From the NCBI GenBank assembly GCA_002894665.1, contig NCRB01000032.1:1-39800 (forward strand): DNA of 39,800 bases, given 5' to 3'. Numbering within the stretch: the first letter of the stretch is position 1; each line of letters opens with the position of its first letter. Below the pieces are notes generated by a model that had not been told where the DNA came from, did no database searches, and was given only the letters and a program-made list of their open reading frames with translations. This stretch comes from Salinivenus iranica. Lineage in GTDB: Bacteria > Bacteroidota > Rhodothermia > Rhodothermales > Salinibacteraceae. Below are positions 21,674 to 29,412 of the stretch, piece after piece. The position numbers and the translations under genes were made by a program.

Positions 21674-23257
21674 TCAGTGCGTATGCCCGTGGCCGATCTG
21701 ACTGGTGTTCAGCGAAGCGAGGTAGACCTGGTAGGCGCCGCTCGTAACGACGTGCTCTCCCGCCTCGACGCCCCGCTCGACGAGGGTGTATTGCCCATCG
21801 GTGGGACCCAATTGGAGAGGCCGTCGCTCGAACGATTCGCCGCCGGTTTGCACGTAGGCCGCCGGCTGGCCGTCTTCGGTCTGGATGGCTTCATTCGGGA
21901 TGGTGATCCCCGTCGTACCGTCGTCGAGAAGAAGGCGGGCATCGGCCATCATGCCGATTTTGAGAGCGCCGTTCGGGTTGGGCGCCTCAAGGCGAACGGG
22001 GAGCGTGCGCGTATCGGCATCGATGGACGCCCCCGTCGAGACGACTTGGCTTGCCTCGTAGGCAGTGTCGCTGCCCTCGACGGTGAATACGGCCCCGGTC
22101 GCCCCGCTCGCGCCAGCCGCGTGCTCGGCGGGCACCCGAAGGCGGAGCCACACGCGGCTCGGGTCCACAATGGTGTACAGGACCGTGCCGACCTCCACGC
22201 GGCTTCCGGGCGCGAGATGGCGCTCCTGAACTCGTCCGCTGATTGGGGCCTTAAGGTGGTAATTGAACCCGGAGTCGCCCTTGGGCCTCCCAATGGAACC
22301 CGACGCCGTTTCGGGCACCGCCCCTCCGCTGGCTCCCCCCATCGATTCGAGCGCGGCCCGGGCCAGTTCCAGGTCGTGCCGCGTCTCGACGAGCCGCTTC
22401 TCCGGGATCGCCTCGGCCTCGACCAGCCGCTCGGCCCGGCGCACCTCGCGCTCCAGGCGTTCGACGCGGCCCATTAAATCGGCGTAGGAGCCCTCTCCGC
22501 CGGAGGGACTAAGGATGCCCAGCGTTTGTCCTTCCTGTACCCGGTCGCCGGGAGCGGGCATGTCCAGATTTGCCTGGGCGGGCGTGAGGCCGCTCACCGG
22601 CGCCGACACCTTCGCGTGGCGCCCCGCGACCGGCTCAATCGTACCGTGAGCCTCAATGGACCGGCGGACCGTCCGTCCCCGCGCCTCCGCGACGCCAAAG
22701 GCGGTTTCCCACTGCTGCTCCTTGAGGTACGAGATCTCGGCCGTACTGCCGCCGGGCGCAGGTGCCGCCGAGGCGCTCTCATAGACAGTCAGGTCGCCAA
22801 CCTCAACGGTGTCCTGCGCCTGCGGTCCCTCCACGACCGCAAAGAGGCGAAACGTCCCGGTCTCCGGGATCGTGGGCTGGGGCGTGAAGATGCCGGGCTC
22901 CGGCGGCCCCTCCACCGTATGCACGTATGCCGCGCCGTCCGGGCGGCGGAAGCGAAGCGTGAGCGTCCCTTCTGTGAGCGGGCGGGAGCCGTCCAGATGC
23001 GTCACGTGAACGGCCCACGGCGCGCTTTCCTGCCCCGCCACCATCACGGGATGCTCAGCGAATATTTCGAGACGGTCGGACCACGCGGTCGTAGTGATTC
23101 CGCTTCCGTGGGCACTCTCCGCCGTCGCCTGGGATGCGGAATGGCTGTGGGCGTCTCCTCCGTGCGAGTGGTCCCCGGAGGAATCCCCATTGCAGCCAAG
23201 AAGAAGCGCGCCGGTGCTAAGGAGGGCGGCAAGTGCCAGGCGAAAAGCCAGAGTCAT
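21674..23257 (-). CDS. cusB: CusB-type RND periplasmic adaptor, lipoprotein with His-rich N-terminus
   Basis: The 527-aa protein starts with a lipoprotein signal (lipobox LLLGC, about residues 20-24) and then DHSHGGDAHSHSAS, a likely metal-binding stretch. A beta-rich extra domain (about 55-160) resembles the N-terminal domain of some CusB/CzcB adaptors. It is followed by the membrane-fusion core: lipoyl-like and coiled-coil segments (about 190-320), then beta-barrel and membrane-proximal domains. The start at 23257 places the signal peptide correctly; the longer frame upstream reads the His-rich gene out of frame. It links the CusA-type pump to the outer-membrane channel. It lies 69 bp before cusA and 52 bp after the His-rich lipoprotein. 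Confidence 0.88.
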   Translation of the reverse strand: MTLAFRLALAALLSTGALLLGCNGDSSGDHSHGGDAHSHSASQATAESAHGSGITTTAWSDRLEIFAEHPVMVAGQESAPWAVHVTHLDGSRPLTEGTLTLRFRRPDGAAYVHTVEGPPEPGIFTPQPTIPETGTFRLFAVVEGPQAQDTVEVGDLTVYESASAAPAPGGSTAEISYLKEQQWETAFGVAEARGRTVRRSIEAHGTIEPVAGRHAKVSAPVSGLTPAQANLDMPAPGDRVQEGQTLGILSPSGGEGSYADLMGRVERLEREVRRAERLVEAEAIPEKRLVETRHDLELARAALESMGGASGGAVPETASGSIGRPKGDSGFNYHLKAPISGRVQERHLAPGSRVEVGTVLYTIVDPSRVWLRLRVPAEHAAGASGATGAVFTVEGSDTAYEASQVVSTGASIDADTRTLPVRLEAPNPNGALKIGMMADARLLLDDGTTGITIPNEAIQTEDGQPAAYVQTGGESFERRPLQLGPTDGQYTLVERGVEAGEHVVTSGAYQVYLASLNTSQIGHGHTH

Positions 23258-23309
23258 GGGCGGACGGTCGTTGACGTTGGAGGGCGGCAATCCGAAAAGG
23301 GCAAGCTCA

Positions 23310-23645
23310 CTACTCGTGAGAATGCTCCTCACCATCATGGGAGTGACTGTCCTCCCCGTGACTGTGGCCGTCTCCACTCGCCTCCGTGCTGCCGGTGTCC
23401 ATGCCGGAGGTATCGAGGCGGGTCTCGGCGGTATCCTGGTGGGCATGATCCCCGTCGTGGGCGTGGTCCCCATCGTGGGCATGATCGCCATTTTCATGGC
23501 TCTGCGCATTTCCCTCGGCATGGGTGTGAGAATCCTCGCCGTGCGAATGGCTCCCCTCACTGTCGCCCCCGCAGGCCGGGAGCGTGAAGGCAAGCGCGAC
23601 GGCAAGAAGAACGGTGATCATCGAAGAGGTCCAGGTGCGGTTCAT
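23310..23645 (-). CDS. Small histidine-rich lipoprotein, probable periplasmic metal binder
   Basis: The 111-aa protein has a signal peptide with lipobox LPAC (about 22-25). After it comes a low-complexity tail with 17 His among many Asp, Glu, Gly and Ser residues. GDHAHD is repeated in tandem (three units), and HSH and SHTH motifs occur around it. No folded domain is visible. It lies between the TolC-type gene and the adaptor gene in the metal-efflux operon, so a role as metal buffer or as a feeder of ions to the adaptor is likely. The adaptor's N-terminus has the same His-rich style, so the two may share origin. I do not know a named family. Confidence 0.75.
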   Translation of the reverse strand: MNRTWTSSMITVLLAVALAFTLPACGGDSEGSHSHGEDSHTHAEGNAQSHENGDHAHDGDHAHDGDHAHQDTAETRLDTSGMDTGSTEASGDGHSHGEDSHSHDGEEHSHE

Positions 23646-23693
23646 GTCGGAAGGCGTTCGTGGTTGGAAAGCAGCTTGAAACGAAAGGGCGTG

Positions 23694-25028
23694 CTACGGC
23701 AGGTCGAGGGGCCGACCCATTGCTCGGAGGAGTTGGAAGTACCGGCTCCACAGGTCCGCCCGGAGATCGATGCTCGTGAGGCGAGCGTCGCGGTACGCAT
23801 CCGCCGCGTCGAGGAGTTCAACGAGAGACATTTCCCCTTCGCCGTAGCTGGCCTGGGCGATGCGGAGCAGGTCATCGGTGCCTCGCAGCAGGTCGCCTTC
23901 GAGGAGCTGGTCCTGGCGGCGCGCAGACGTGTACGCCGCGTGGACCCGGCGCACCCCATTGCGGATCTCGCGGCGGGCGAGGATCTGTTGCGTTTGGGCG
24001 GCGTCGAGGCGCTCGGATTCGGCCTCGGCGACGCCCCGGTTGCGATCAAACACGGGAAGCGGGATGCCGACGCCAAGAAAGGCGCCCTCGAAGCCGTCGG
24101 ACTGCCGCTTGTACCCGGCGGTCACGGATGGGTCCGGCCACGCCTCTTGGCGGGCGGCCCGGCGGGCGGCCTTCTGGGCCTCAACGGCTGACTGCCAGCG
24201 GCGCAGCTCCGGGCGCAGCTGCAGGGCCGCTTGGAGGGCCACTTGCATGGAAATGGAAGGCGGCCTCTTCGATGGAAGGGGCTCGGCCGCTACCGACGGC
24301 GTTCCCTCCGGAAGAACCAGAAGCGCGAGTTGCTCTCGGGCGTTTTGGACCTCCAACCGGGCCGCGGCCAGGCGCTGCTCGTACCGGGCCCGCTCCAGGC
24401 GGATGCGCCGGGCGGCGTAGCCGGACGCCTCGCCCTCCCTTCTCCGCTTGGCCATGCTGGAGTCGGCTTGCCGGAATACGCGGGTTACCTGCCGCAGTCG
24501 ACGGAGCCGCGTCTCGGCGGTGGCAGCCTCGACGTAGGCCTCGGTCACCTGGAGGGCCAGCCGGGCACTGTCCGCCGCGGCGCGGGATCGGGCGGCCGCC
24601 GCTCTCTCCCGTGCAGACCGGATCCGGGCCGATCGGCCGCTCCACTCGATTTGTTGACTGACGTTCAAGTAGGTCTCCGATTGACGTTCCCCACCCCGCC
24701 AGAGCGGCTCGTGCGTGGCTTGAAGCGTCGGGTTGGGGTAAGTCCTCGCCTGCCGGGCCTCTCCCCGAAGCGCCTGCGCTTCCGACTGGGCCCTGCGGAG
24801 GGACAGGTTGTTCTCCCGAAAGAGGCGAAGGGCCTCCCGGAGCCCGACCGTCCGCAGGGAGTCGGCCGCTTGCACGAATTGGGCGCGGGTTGAGGTGGGG
24901 TTGGGGGAACTGGCATTCCCGCTCGACACGTGGGGCTCCGGTTGGGCATCTGCCGGAGGGGCCGTCGTGCCAAGCAGGCCCGCAACGGCCACCAATAAAA
25001 CAGAAATCCGAGAAGAAAAGTGGGACAT
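23694..25028 (-). CDS. cusC: TolC/CusC-type outer-membrane efflux protein
   Basis: The 444-aa precursor has a signal peptide (about 1-28, ending PPADA). Two long helical repeats typical of the outer membrane efflux family follow, each starting with a GLREALRLFRENN or SMQVALQAALQLRPEL segment and containing Ala/Arg-rich coiled coils. YPNPTLQATHEPLWRGGERQ and GVGIPLPVFDRNRG are the conserved turns of the CzcC/CusC branch. It forms the trimeric exit channel of the metal RND system. It begins three bases after the stop of a small TM gene and is followed by the His-rich lipoprotein gene. Confidence 0.9.
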   Translation of the reverse strand: MSHFSSRISVLLVAVAGLLGTTAPPADAQPEPHVSSGNASSPNPTSTRAQFVQAADSLRTVGLREALRLFRENNLSLRRAQSEAQALRGEARQARTYPNPTLQATHEPLWRGGERQSETYLNVSQQIEWSGRSARIRSARERAAAARSRAAADSARLALQVTEAYVEAATAETRLRRLRQVTRVFRQADSSMAKRRREGEASGYAARRIRLERARYEQRLAAARLEVQNAREQLALLVLPEGTPSVAAEPLPSKRPPSISMQVALQAALQLRPELRRWQSAVEAQKAARRAARQEAWPDPSVTAGYKRQSDGFEGAFLGVGIPLPVFDRNRGVAEAESERLDAAQTQQILARREIRNGVRRVHAAYTSARRQDQLLEGDLLRGTDDLLRIAQASYGEGEMSLVELLDAADAYRDARLTSIDLRADLWSRYFQLLRAMGRPLDLP

Positions 25029-25031
25029 CCG

Positions 25032-25217
25032 TCAGTCGTGAGAGGTCGTCGGAATCACATTGTCGGAATCGCGCTCCCTGTTGCCTTCGGGAATCCCCAG
25101 TCCCGTTTCCGCGGTCATCTCGTTCAGAACCGGACCGCTGAGCGAGCGTCCGACCTGGATCCAGCCCCAGAGCAGAAGGGCCGTCCAGCCCAACAGCCCC
25201 AGCAAGAAGGGCCACAT
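25032..25217 (-). CDS. Small single-pass membrane protein heading the metal-efflux operon
   Basis: The 61-aa protein has one TM helix at the very N-terminus (about 3-20, PFLLGLLGWTALLLWGWI) and a polar tail. No family recognised. It ends three bases before the cusC-type start, which suggests co-translation and is the main evidence that it is real. There is no strong ribosome site in front of its ATG. It could also be a leader peptide or a chance open frame. Confidence 0.45.
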   Translation of the reverse strand: MWPFLLGLLGWTALLLWGWIQVGRSLSGPVLNEMTAETGLGIPEGNRERDSDNVIPTTSHD

Positions 25218-25282
25218 GACAAGTAGCTGTGATCAATGGAGCAGCGAGCGCGTGGGTAACATATGTCCCGGCGGCTGTTGCC

Positions 25283-25315
25283 AGGTTGTCGTCAACCTTA
25301 GAAATCCCAAAGGTT
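25283..25315. promoter_or_regulatory. Operator candidate between the metal operon and its regulator genes
   Basis: AGGTTG-TCGT-CAACCT is a perfect 6-bp dyad (25283-25298). A third half-site AAGGTT at 25310-25315 forms a second dyad with AACCTT at 25294-25299. It lies in the divergent gap (25218-25332) between the efflux operon and the response regulator, where an OmpR/CusR-type regulator would bind. Confidence 0.4.
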
Positions 25316-25332
25316 CGGCCTTGTCCCCTCCC

Positions 25333-26106
25333 ATGCCTATGAACACTTCGTCCCAGACCCGGCGGCTCCTGTTTATCGAAGATGAGGAGGACGTGGCCGG
25401 GCCCATCAAACGGGGACTCGAAGAAGAGGGCTACCTCGTCGACTGGACGAGGGAGGGCGAAGACGGACTGACCGAGGCGCTGGCCGGAAGCTACGTCGCC
25501 CTCATCGTGGACTGGCGGCTGCCGGGCATGGACGGGCGCACGCTCATCGAGCAGCTGCGGGCCGAGGGAGACACGACCCCAGTGCTCATGCTCACGGCCC
25601 TCCAGGACGTGGACCACCGGGTCGCCGGTCTCGACGCTGGAGCCGACGACTACCTGACCAAACCGTTTTCCTTTGAAGAGCTGCTGGCTCGCCTCCGGGC
25701 CCTCACCCGGCGCGCCGAGCAGGCGTCCGCCTCCCCCGACACCCAGAAGACGCACCTGCAGGCCGGGGCCCTGACGGTGGATACCGCCCGCCGAACCGTG
25801 CGCTACGGGCCCGCCTCGCTGGACCTGCGGCCGAAGGCGTATCGCCTGCTTGAACTTCTGCTCCGCCAGAAAGAGACGGTCGTCACCCGAACGACCATTG
25901 CCGAGCGCGTCTGGGGCTCCCCCTACGACGTGACGGCCAACGCCATCGACGTGACGGTATCGAGCCTCCGGCAGGCCCTCGGCGAGGTCGAGCTTGGCGA
26001 CGGCGACCTCTCCGAGATCACGATCGAAACCGAGCGGGGGATTGGGTACCGGCTCAGCGTAGCGCCTTCATCCGATGAGCAGGCGCCGCCCAACCCGTCC
26101 GAGTAG
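25333..26106 (+). CDS. OmpR/CusR-family response regulator
   Basis: The 257-aa protein has an N-terminal receiver domain (about 10-125) with the acidic pair Glu16-Asp17, phospho-acceptor Asp60 in LIVDWRLPGMDG, and Lys110 in YLTKPF. A C-terminal winged-helix DNA-binding domain (about 145-245) shows LDLRPKAYRLLELLLR, VWGSPYDVTANAIDVTVSSLR and RGIGYRL. It most likely activates the divergent metal-efflux operon when the partner kinase senses metal. An ATG two codons later (25339) is an equal candidate start. The kinase gene follows 31 bp downstream. Confidence 0.92.
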   Translation: MPMNTSSQTRRLLFIEDEEDVAGPIKRGLEEEGYLVDWTREGEDGLTEALAGSYVALIVDWRLPGMDGRTLIEQLRAEGDTTPVLMLTALQDVDHRVAGLDAGADDYLTKPFSFEELLARLRALTRRAEQASASPDTQKTHLQAGALTVDTARRTVRYGPASLDLRPKAYRLLELLLRQKETVVTRTTIAERVWGSPYDVTANAIDVTVSSLRQALGEVELGDGDLSEITIETERGIGYRLSVAPSSDEQAPPNPSE

Positions 26107-26137
26107 TCTGCAGCGCCACTTTCCGCGAGCCTGCCCC

Positions 26138-27538
26138 ATGCAACTACGTCCTCTTCTTTCCCGGCTGTCGATCTCCACGCGCCTGGCGCTGTGGTTTGGC
26201 CTGAGCCTCCTTGTGTTGCTTACCCTCTTCGTTACGGGGTTCTACGTGAGCGTGCATGTGGGTCTGCACCAGGACCTGGAGACCCGGCTCCGCGAGGAGG
26301 CGAAGGCGGTACAGGCACACCTCCGTGCTCACGGCGGATCGCCCCCATCGTCTCCCCCCTCGACCCACGCACTTCGGGCCGCGCCCGGCACGTTCGTTCG
26401 CCTGCTCGGACCCGACGGGGAGGTGACCCAGGCAAGTCCGGCGTTCCAGTCGCGGCCGGTCCTCCCTGCCGATCTGCCCCAGCCGGGCACCACCACCCTG
26501 CAAACGAGAACGTGGGGGGAAACCTCGGCCCAGTCGCTGTACCTGCCCTTTGAAAGCGGGTCGCAGCCTGCGTCTTGGCTCGAAGTGACGAAGCTCCAGT
26601 CGCCAATCCACCGCCAGCTTCATTCGCTCCGCTGGTGGCTCGCGCTTGGCATCCTGGGGGGCGTCGGCCTCGCCATGGTCGTCGGATACGGGCTGGCCCG
26701 CCGGGCCCTCCGTCCGGTCGCCGCGCTCACGGCGGCCGCCCAGGAGATGCAGACGCGGCCAACGGGAAAACTGCCCACCGACTTTGGCGTTGAGGATGAA
26801 CTCACGGGCCTGGCCGAAACGTTCAACGGCCTCATCGAGCGGCTTCGTTCGTCCCTCCGACGCGAGCGGCGGTTTCGGGCCGACGCCGCCCACAACATGT
26901 TCACGCCGCTCACGGCGATCCAGAGCGAACTCGACGTGACGCTCCGCAAGCCGCGCTCCGAGTCAGAGTATCGGGAGGCCCTCCATGCCGTGCGGCAACA
27001 CACCGAGACGCTCTCATCGCTCTTGGATGAGCTTATGACCCTCTCCCGGATTGAGGCCCGCGAGGGCCGCCCAACGCCCTCATCCATTGATGTGTGTACC
27101 CGCATCCGCGATCGTGTCCGTCGGGTGGAGCCCCGCGCCGACGCGAAGGAGATTTCGATTGAGTGGACCGGGGCCACGGCGGCCGAGGCGCCGGTCGATC
27201 CCGAAGATCTCGACCTCATTGCCGATCACCTCCTCGACAACGCGCTCAAGTACACACCCGAAGGCGGAACCATCCAGGTGCACGTCGGCCAGGAGGACGG
27301 GGCCGTCGTCGTTCGGGTCTCCGATTCGGGGATGGGCTTCGACCCCAATCAGTCCGAACGTTTGTTCGATCGTTTCTACCGGTCGAACGATGCCGAGCAG
27401 AGCGCGGATGGGGGCGGGCTCGGATTATCGATCGTGAAGGCTGTCGTGGAGCAGTATGGAGGAACTGTGCGCGCCGAACGCCGGGGTTCGGGCCAGGGAA
27501 GTACGTTCGAGGTGCGTTTTCCCCGACACAGGGGGTAG
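26138..27538 (+). CDS. Sensor histidine kinase, partner of the response regulator
   Basis: The 466-aa protein has TM1 (about 16-38), a periplasmic sensor region (about 39-165) with no His or Cys cluster, TM2 (about 166-187) and a HAMP domain (188-240). The HisKA domain follows, with phospho-acceptor His252 in ADAAHNMFTPLTAIQSE. The ATPase domain has the N box HLLDNALKYTPEGG, G1 DSGMGFD and G2 GGGLGLSIVK. The H box reads HNMFTPL where most kinases have HELRTPL. It is transcribed with the regulator, next to the metal-efflux operon, and by context resembles CusS/CzcS. The signal is not proven by sequence. Confidence 0.92.
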   Translation: MQLRPLLSRLSISTRLALWFGLSLLVLLTLFVTGFYVSVHVGLHQDLETRLREEAKAVQAHLRAHGGSPPSSPPSTHALRAAPGTFVRLLGPDGEVTQASPAFQSRPVLPADLPQPGTTTLQTRTWGETSAQSLYLPFESGSQPASWLEVTKLQSPIHRQLHSLRWWLALGILGGVGLAMVVGYGLARRALRPVAALTAAAQEMQTRPTGKLPTDFGVEDELTGLAETFNGLIERLRSSLRRERRFRADAAHNMFTPLTAIQSELDVTLRKPRSESEYREALHAVRQHTETLSSLLDELMTLSRIEAREGRPTPSSIDVCTRIRDRVRRVEPRADAKEISIEWTGATAAEAPVDPEDLDLIADHLLDNALKYTPEGGTIQVHVGQEDGAVVVRVSDSGMGFDPNQSERLFDRFYRSNDAEQSADGGGLGLSIVKAVVEQYGGTVRAERRGSGQGSTFEVRFPRHRG

Positions 27539-27919
27539 GGGACTCTGGCAGAGATACCGTTTCGCGAGGTTGTTACTGTCCCCGATAACGGCCTCACACT
27601 GTAAGCGAGTGATAGGGGTGCTCGCAATCTTGGACCCGCCGACCAGCCTCTTTTCGCCCCCTTTCTTTGGCAATGATCAGGTTTGATTTGACTGTATCGC
27701 ACGAAATGAGACTCAGTGCATTGCCAATTGGCAACCTTTAGACTATCATCCCTACTGTCAGGGTTGAGTTCTCATAAGTCCTCTGCGATGGCCCAATCCG
27801 TTTTGGCACGCAACGTCCCATTTCTCCACTCAACCGCTACAGAGGCCGATACCCCGTCAATCCTCGGAACTTCTCGGCGGTTGCGTTTACCACGAATCCC
27901 ATCTCGGGCACCCCGCCAC
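27539..27919. other. Non-coding stretch after the kinase gene
   Basis: No supportable gene. It contains a perfect 14-bp palindrome (27721-27734) and a 14-base match (27754-27767) to 18235-18248 on the other side of the metal-resistance region. It ends in a tRNA-3'-end-like stretch at 27888-27911. Confidence 0.6.
27888..27911 (+). repeat. Remnant attachment core (tRNA 3'-end-like)
   Basis: The stretch ends in TCTCGGGCACC, the same eleven bases as the 3' end of tRNA-Leu at 9840-9850. It is preceded by CGAATCCCA, which resembles a T-arm. There is no 5' tRNA half. An intrinsic terminator, arm-like repeats and an integrase fragment follow at the same distances as in attL, so it reads as an old integration junction. 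Confidence 0.5.
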
Positions 27920-27969
27920 AACCTGCCTGAGTGCCTATAAACGGCGATTCAGGCAGGTTTTTCTTTTCG
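27920..27969 (+). terminator. Intrinsic terminator at the integration scar
   Basis: An 11-bp perfect stem (27920-27930 with 27949-27959) is followed by TTTTCTTTTC. No gene ends just before it. It corresponds in position to the terminator after tRNA-Leu at 9860-9902. Confidence 0.88.
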
Positions 27970-28026
27970 GTCCTCGTTCTCTGATTTCGCGAGAACTCGA
28001 AAGATATTGCACGAAGTAGCGGATGA

Positions 28027-28056
28027 CTTGGGAATATATTGGGAACGGTTCCCAAG
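28027..28056. repeat. Arm-type repeat set at the scar
   Basis: TTGGGAA occurs twice in direct orientation (28028-28034 and 28039-28045) and once inverted, so CTTGGGAA (28027-28034) pairs with TTCCCAAG (28049-28056). The layout equals 9963-9993, but the repeat sequence differs. Confidence 0.5.
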
Positions 28057-28059
28057 TGA

Positions 28060-28389
28060 CTACTCGCCACCGAACGTCTCCTCCATTGCGCGGTCCATCA
28101 CGTCGGGACTGAGATGGCTATACATCTCCGTCACTTGCGTACTGGAGTGTCCAAGAATCTCTGAAATCACACGGAGCGGCACGCCTCGCATCGACAGCCA
28201 CGAGCCTGTTGTGTGTCGGCACGAATGGAACGACAGTTCCTCCCGATCTGACAGGCCCGCCTTGCGGACGTCGACCTTGAAACGCTTGGAGACCCGATCC
28301 GGCTTGGGTGCGTCCCCGTCGGGATCCACAAACACCGGCTGGTCATCTCGTAGGACCGGTCCCTCGTTCATTCCCCGAAGCCTCTCCAT
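28060..28389 (-). pseudogene. C-terminal fragment of a tyrosine recombinase
   Basis: 109 codons correspond to residues about 269-377 of the integrase at 9997-11130. They include HSCRHTTGSWLSM, LGHSS and the Tyr in MYSHLSP, with roughly nine in ten bases alike. The catalytic Arg and Lys of the missing N-terminal two thirds are absent, so it cannot recombine. The break is abrupt near 28389, and 28390-28560 shows no gene. This is the remains of a second, related element. Confidence 0.88.
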
Positions 28390-28560
28390 GGAATTGTTTG
28401 GCCTTGTCGCCTCTCGGCTCGGCTGTGAGCGCTACCGGCCTGTGGTCTGCTCTCTACATCAATTTTTCTCATGGGCATCCCGTCCCGTACAGAAGTGAGC
28501 ATGCAGCCGGACCTCCGGTCCATGGGTTCAGACCAGTCTCAACCAGAAAGGCCCCATCAC

Positions 28561-28923
28561 TCAAAACGTCATTGTCGTGTCGTGGGCGTTGGCCTGGCGG
28601 GCCAGGTCTCCCGCCCCACCGAACGTAGCCCAATCGGCCAGATCCGCCTCCGCAATCCCTCGGGCCTCCGCGCACGGCTTGCACACGAGGAACTCGGCCA
28701 GGGCCTCCTCGGCCAGAAGGTCGTCGAGAACGGCCTGCACGGTCGGCAGTCCGGGGGCCTTCAACTCTGACAGGTCCGCGTGTCGCGTGGAGCCGAGATA
28801 CGTGGCCTCCTGCATCGCAAAAAAGGCCGAGCGCTGGCCCCGGCTCATCGCCCCTTTCGCCGCGACGAACGGCAACACGGCGTTGGTGCTATTGTCGGGG
28901 CCGATGGTCGTGAGAAAATGCAT
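28561..28923 (-). CDS. DsrE-family protein
   Basis: The 120-aa protein has the DsrE/DsrF-like fold pattern: an N-terminal strand HFLTTIGPD, NAVLPFVAAKGAM, LKAPGLPTVQAVLDDLLAEEAL, then VCKPCAEARGI with Cys residues where the family carries its sulfur-binding Cys, and a last WATFGGAGDLARQA segment. Members act in sulfur relay or are of unknown role. The start overlaps the end of the preceding gene by 35 bases, so the pair is translationally linked. It is the last gene of the bioY operon. The function here is not certain. Confidence 0.82.
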   Translation of the reverse strand: MHFLTTIGPDNSTNAVLPFVAAKGAMSRGQRSAFFAMQEATYLGSTRHADLSELKAPGLPTVQAVLDDLLAEEALAEFLVCKPCAEARGIAEADLADWATFGGAGDLARQANAHDTTMTF

Positions 28924-29407
28924 GGGTCGCTGAAATCAATGGAATGGGCGTGTCCCCCGAAGATCTGTATTGGCGCCCCCAGTGGCAACCGGGGCCCGCC
29001 TGCGCGCCTGCCTCCGCCACGTACGCCCGCCAGTCCCCCTGGGGCACCCGCGGTCGGTTCGCCGTCGGCCCCGTGTACCCGTAGACCCAGGCGGTCGTCT
29101 CGGCCGCGACCCGAAGCGGGGGGCGCCGTGGCACAGAGAGGGACCGGTGCTCCGCCCCGGACACATAGCCCTCGTACCGGTCGAGGACGGGCCACACGTC
29201 GTCGGAGCGAAGACAAAACAACTCGGCCTGCACCGTCCCCTCGTCCGGCCCCGCCCCCGGGAACGAGTCCAGCGCGTACCCCCCGTCAAACCGGCACGGC
29301 GCAACGAAGGAGAATGCATCGGACCCTCCGAGTCTCTCCTGCCACCCCATGCCTCGCAGGAGCGTCCCGTACGTCGCCAGCAAGGGCCCGTCCTGCGCCT
29401 CGTCCAT
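28889..29407 (-). CDS. Gamma-glutamylcyclotransferase-family protein
   Basis: The 172-aa protein has the AIG2/GGCT fold marks: the N-terminal YGTLLRGMGWQERLGG (glycine-rich substrate loop), FPGAGPDEGTVQAELF, then WPVLDRYEGY with the Glu at the place of the catalytic acid, and TTAWVYGYTG. Such enzymes release 5-oxoproline from gamma-glutamyl compounds, but many relatives have no known substrate. It starts five bases after the bioY stop. The last residues run into the dsrE start and look poorly conserved, so the C-terminal tail may be an extension. Confidence 0.8.
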   Translation of the reverse strand: MDEAQDGPLLATYGTLLRGMGWQERLGGSDAFSFVAPCRFDGGYALDSFPGAGPDEGTVQAELFCLRSDDVWPVLDRYEGYVSGAEHRSLSVPRRPPLRVAAETTAWVYGYTGPTANRPRVPQGDWRAYVAEAGAQAGPGCHWGRQYRSSGDTPIPLISATHAFSHDHRPRQ

Positions 29408-29412
29408 CGCCG

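Noticed and set aside
23440-23600. Short tandem units resembling a CRISPR array
   Set aside because: The repeats are codons for GDHAHD units in a lipoprotein gene. No regular spacers and no cas genes.
24181-25755. Minus-strand 524-codon frame across cusC and the response regulator
   Set aside because: It crosses a divergent promoter and two supported genes in another frame. No domain.
27888-27969. A functional tRNA before the terminator at 27920
   Set aside because: The 3' end looks like a tRNA but no pairing 5' acceptor strand or anticodon arm is found in the preceding 100 bases.
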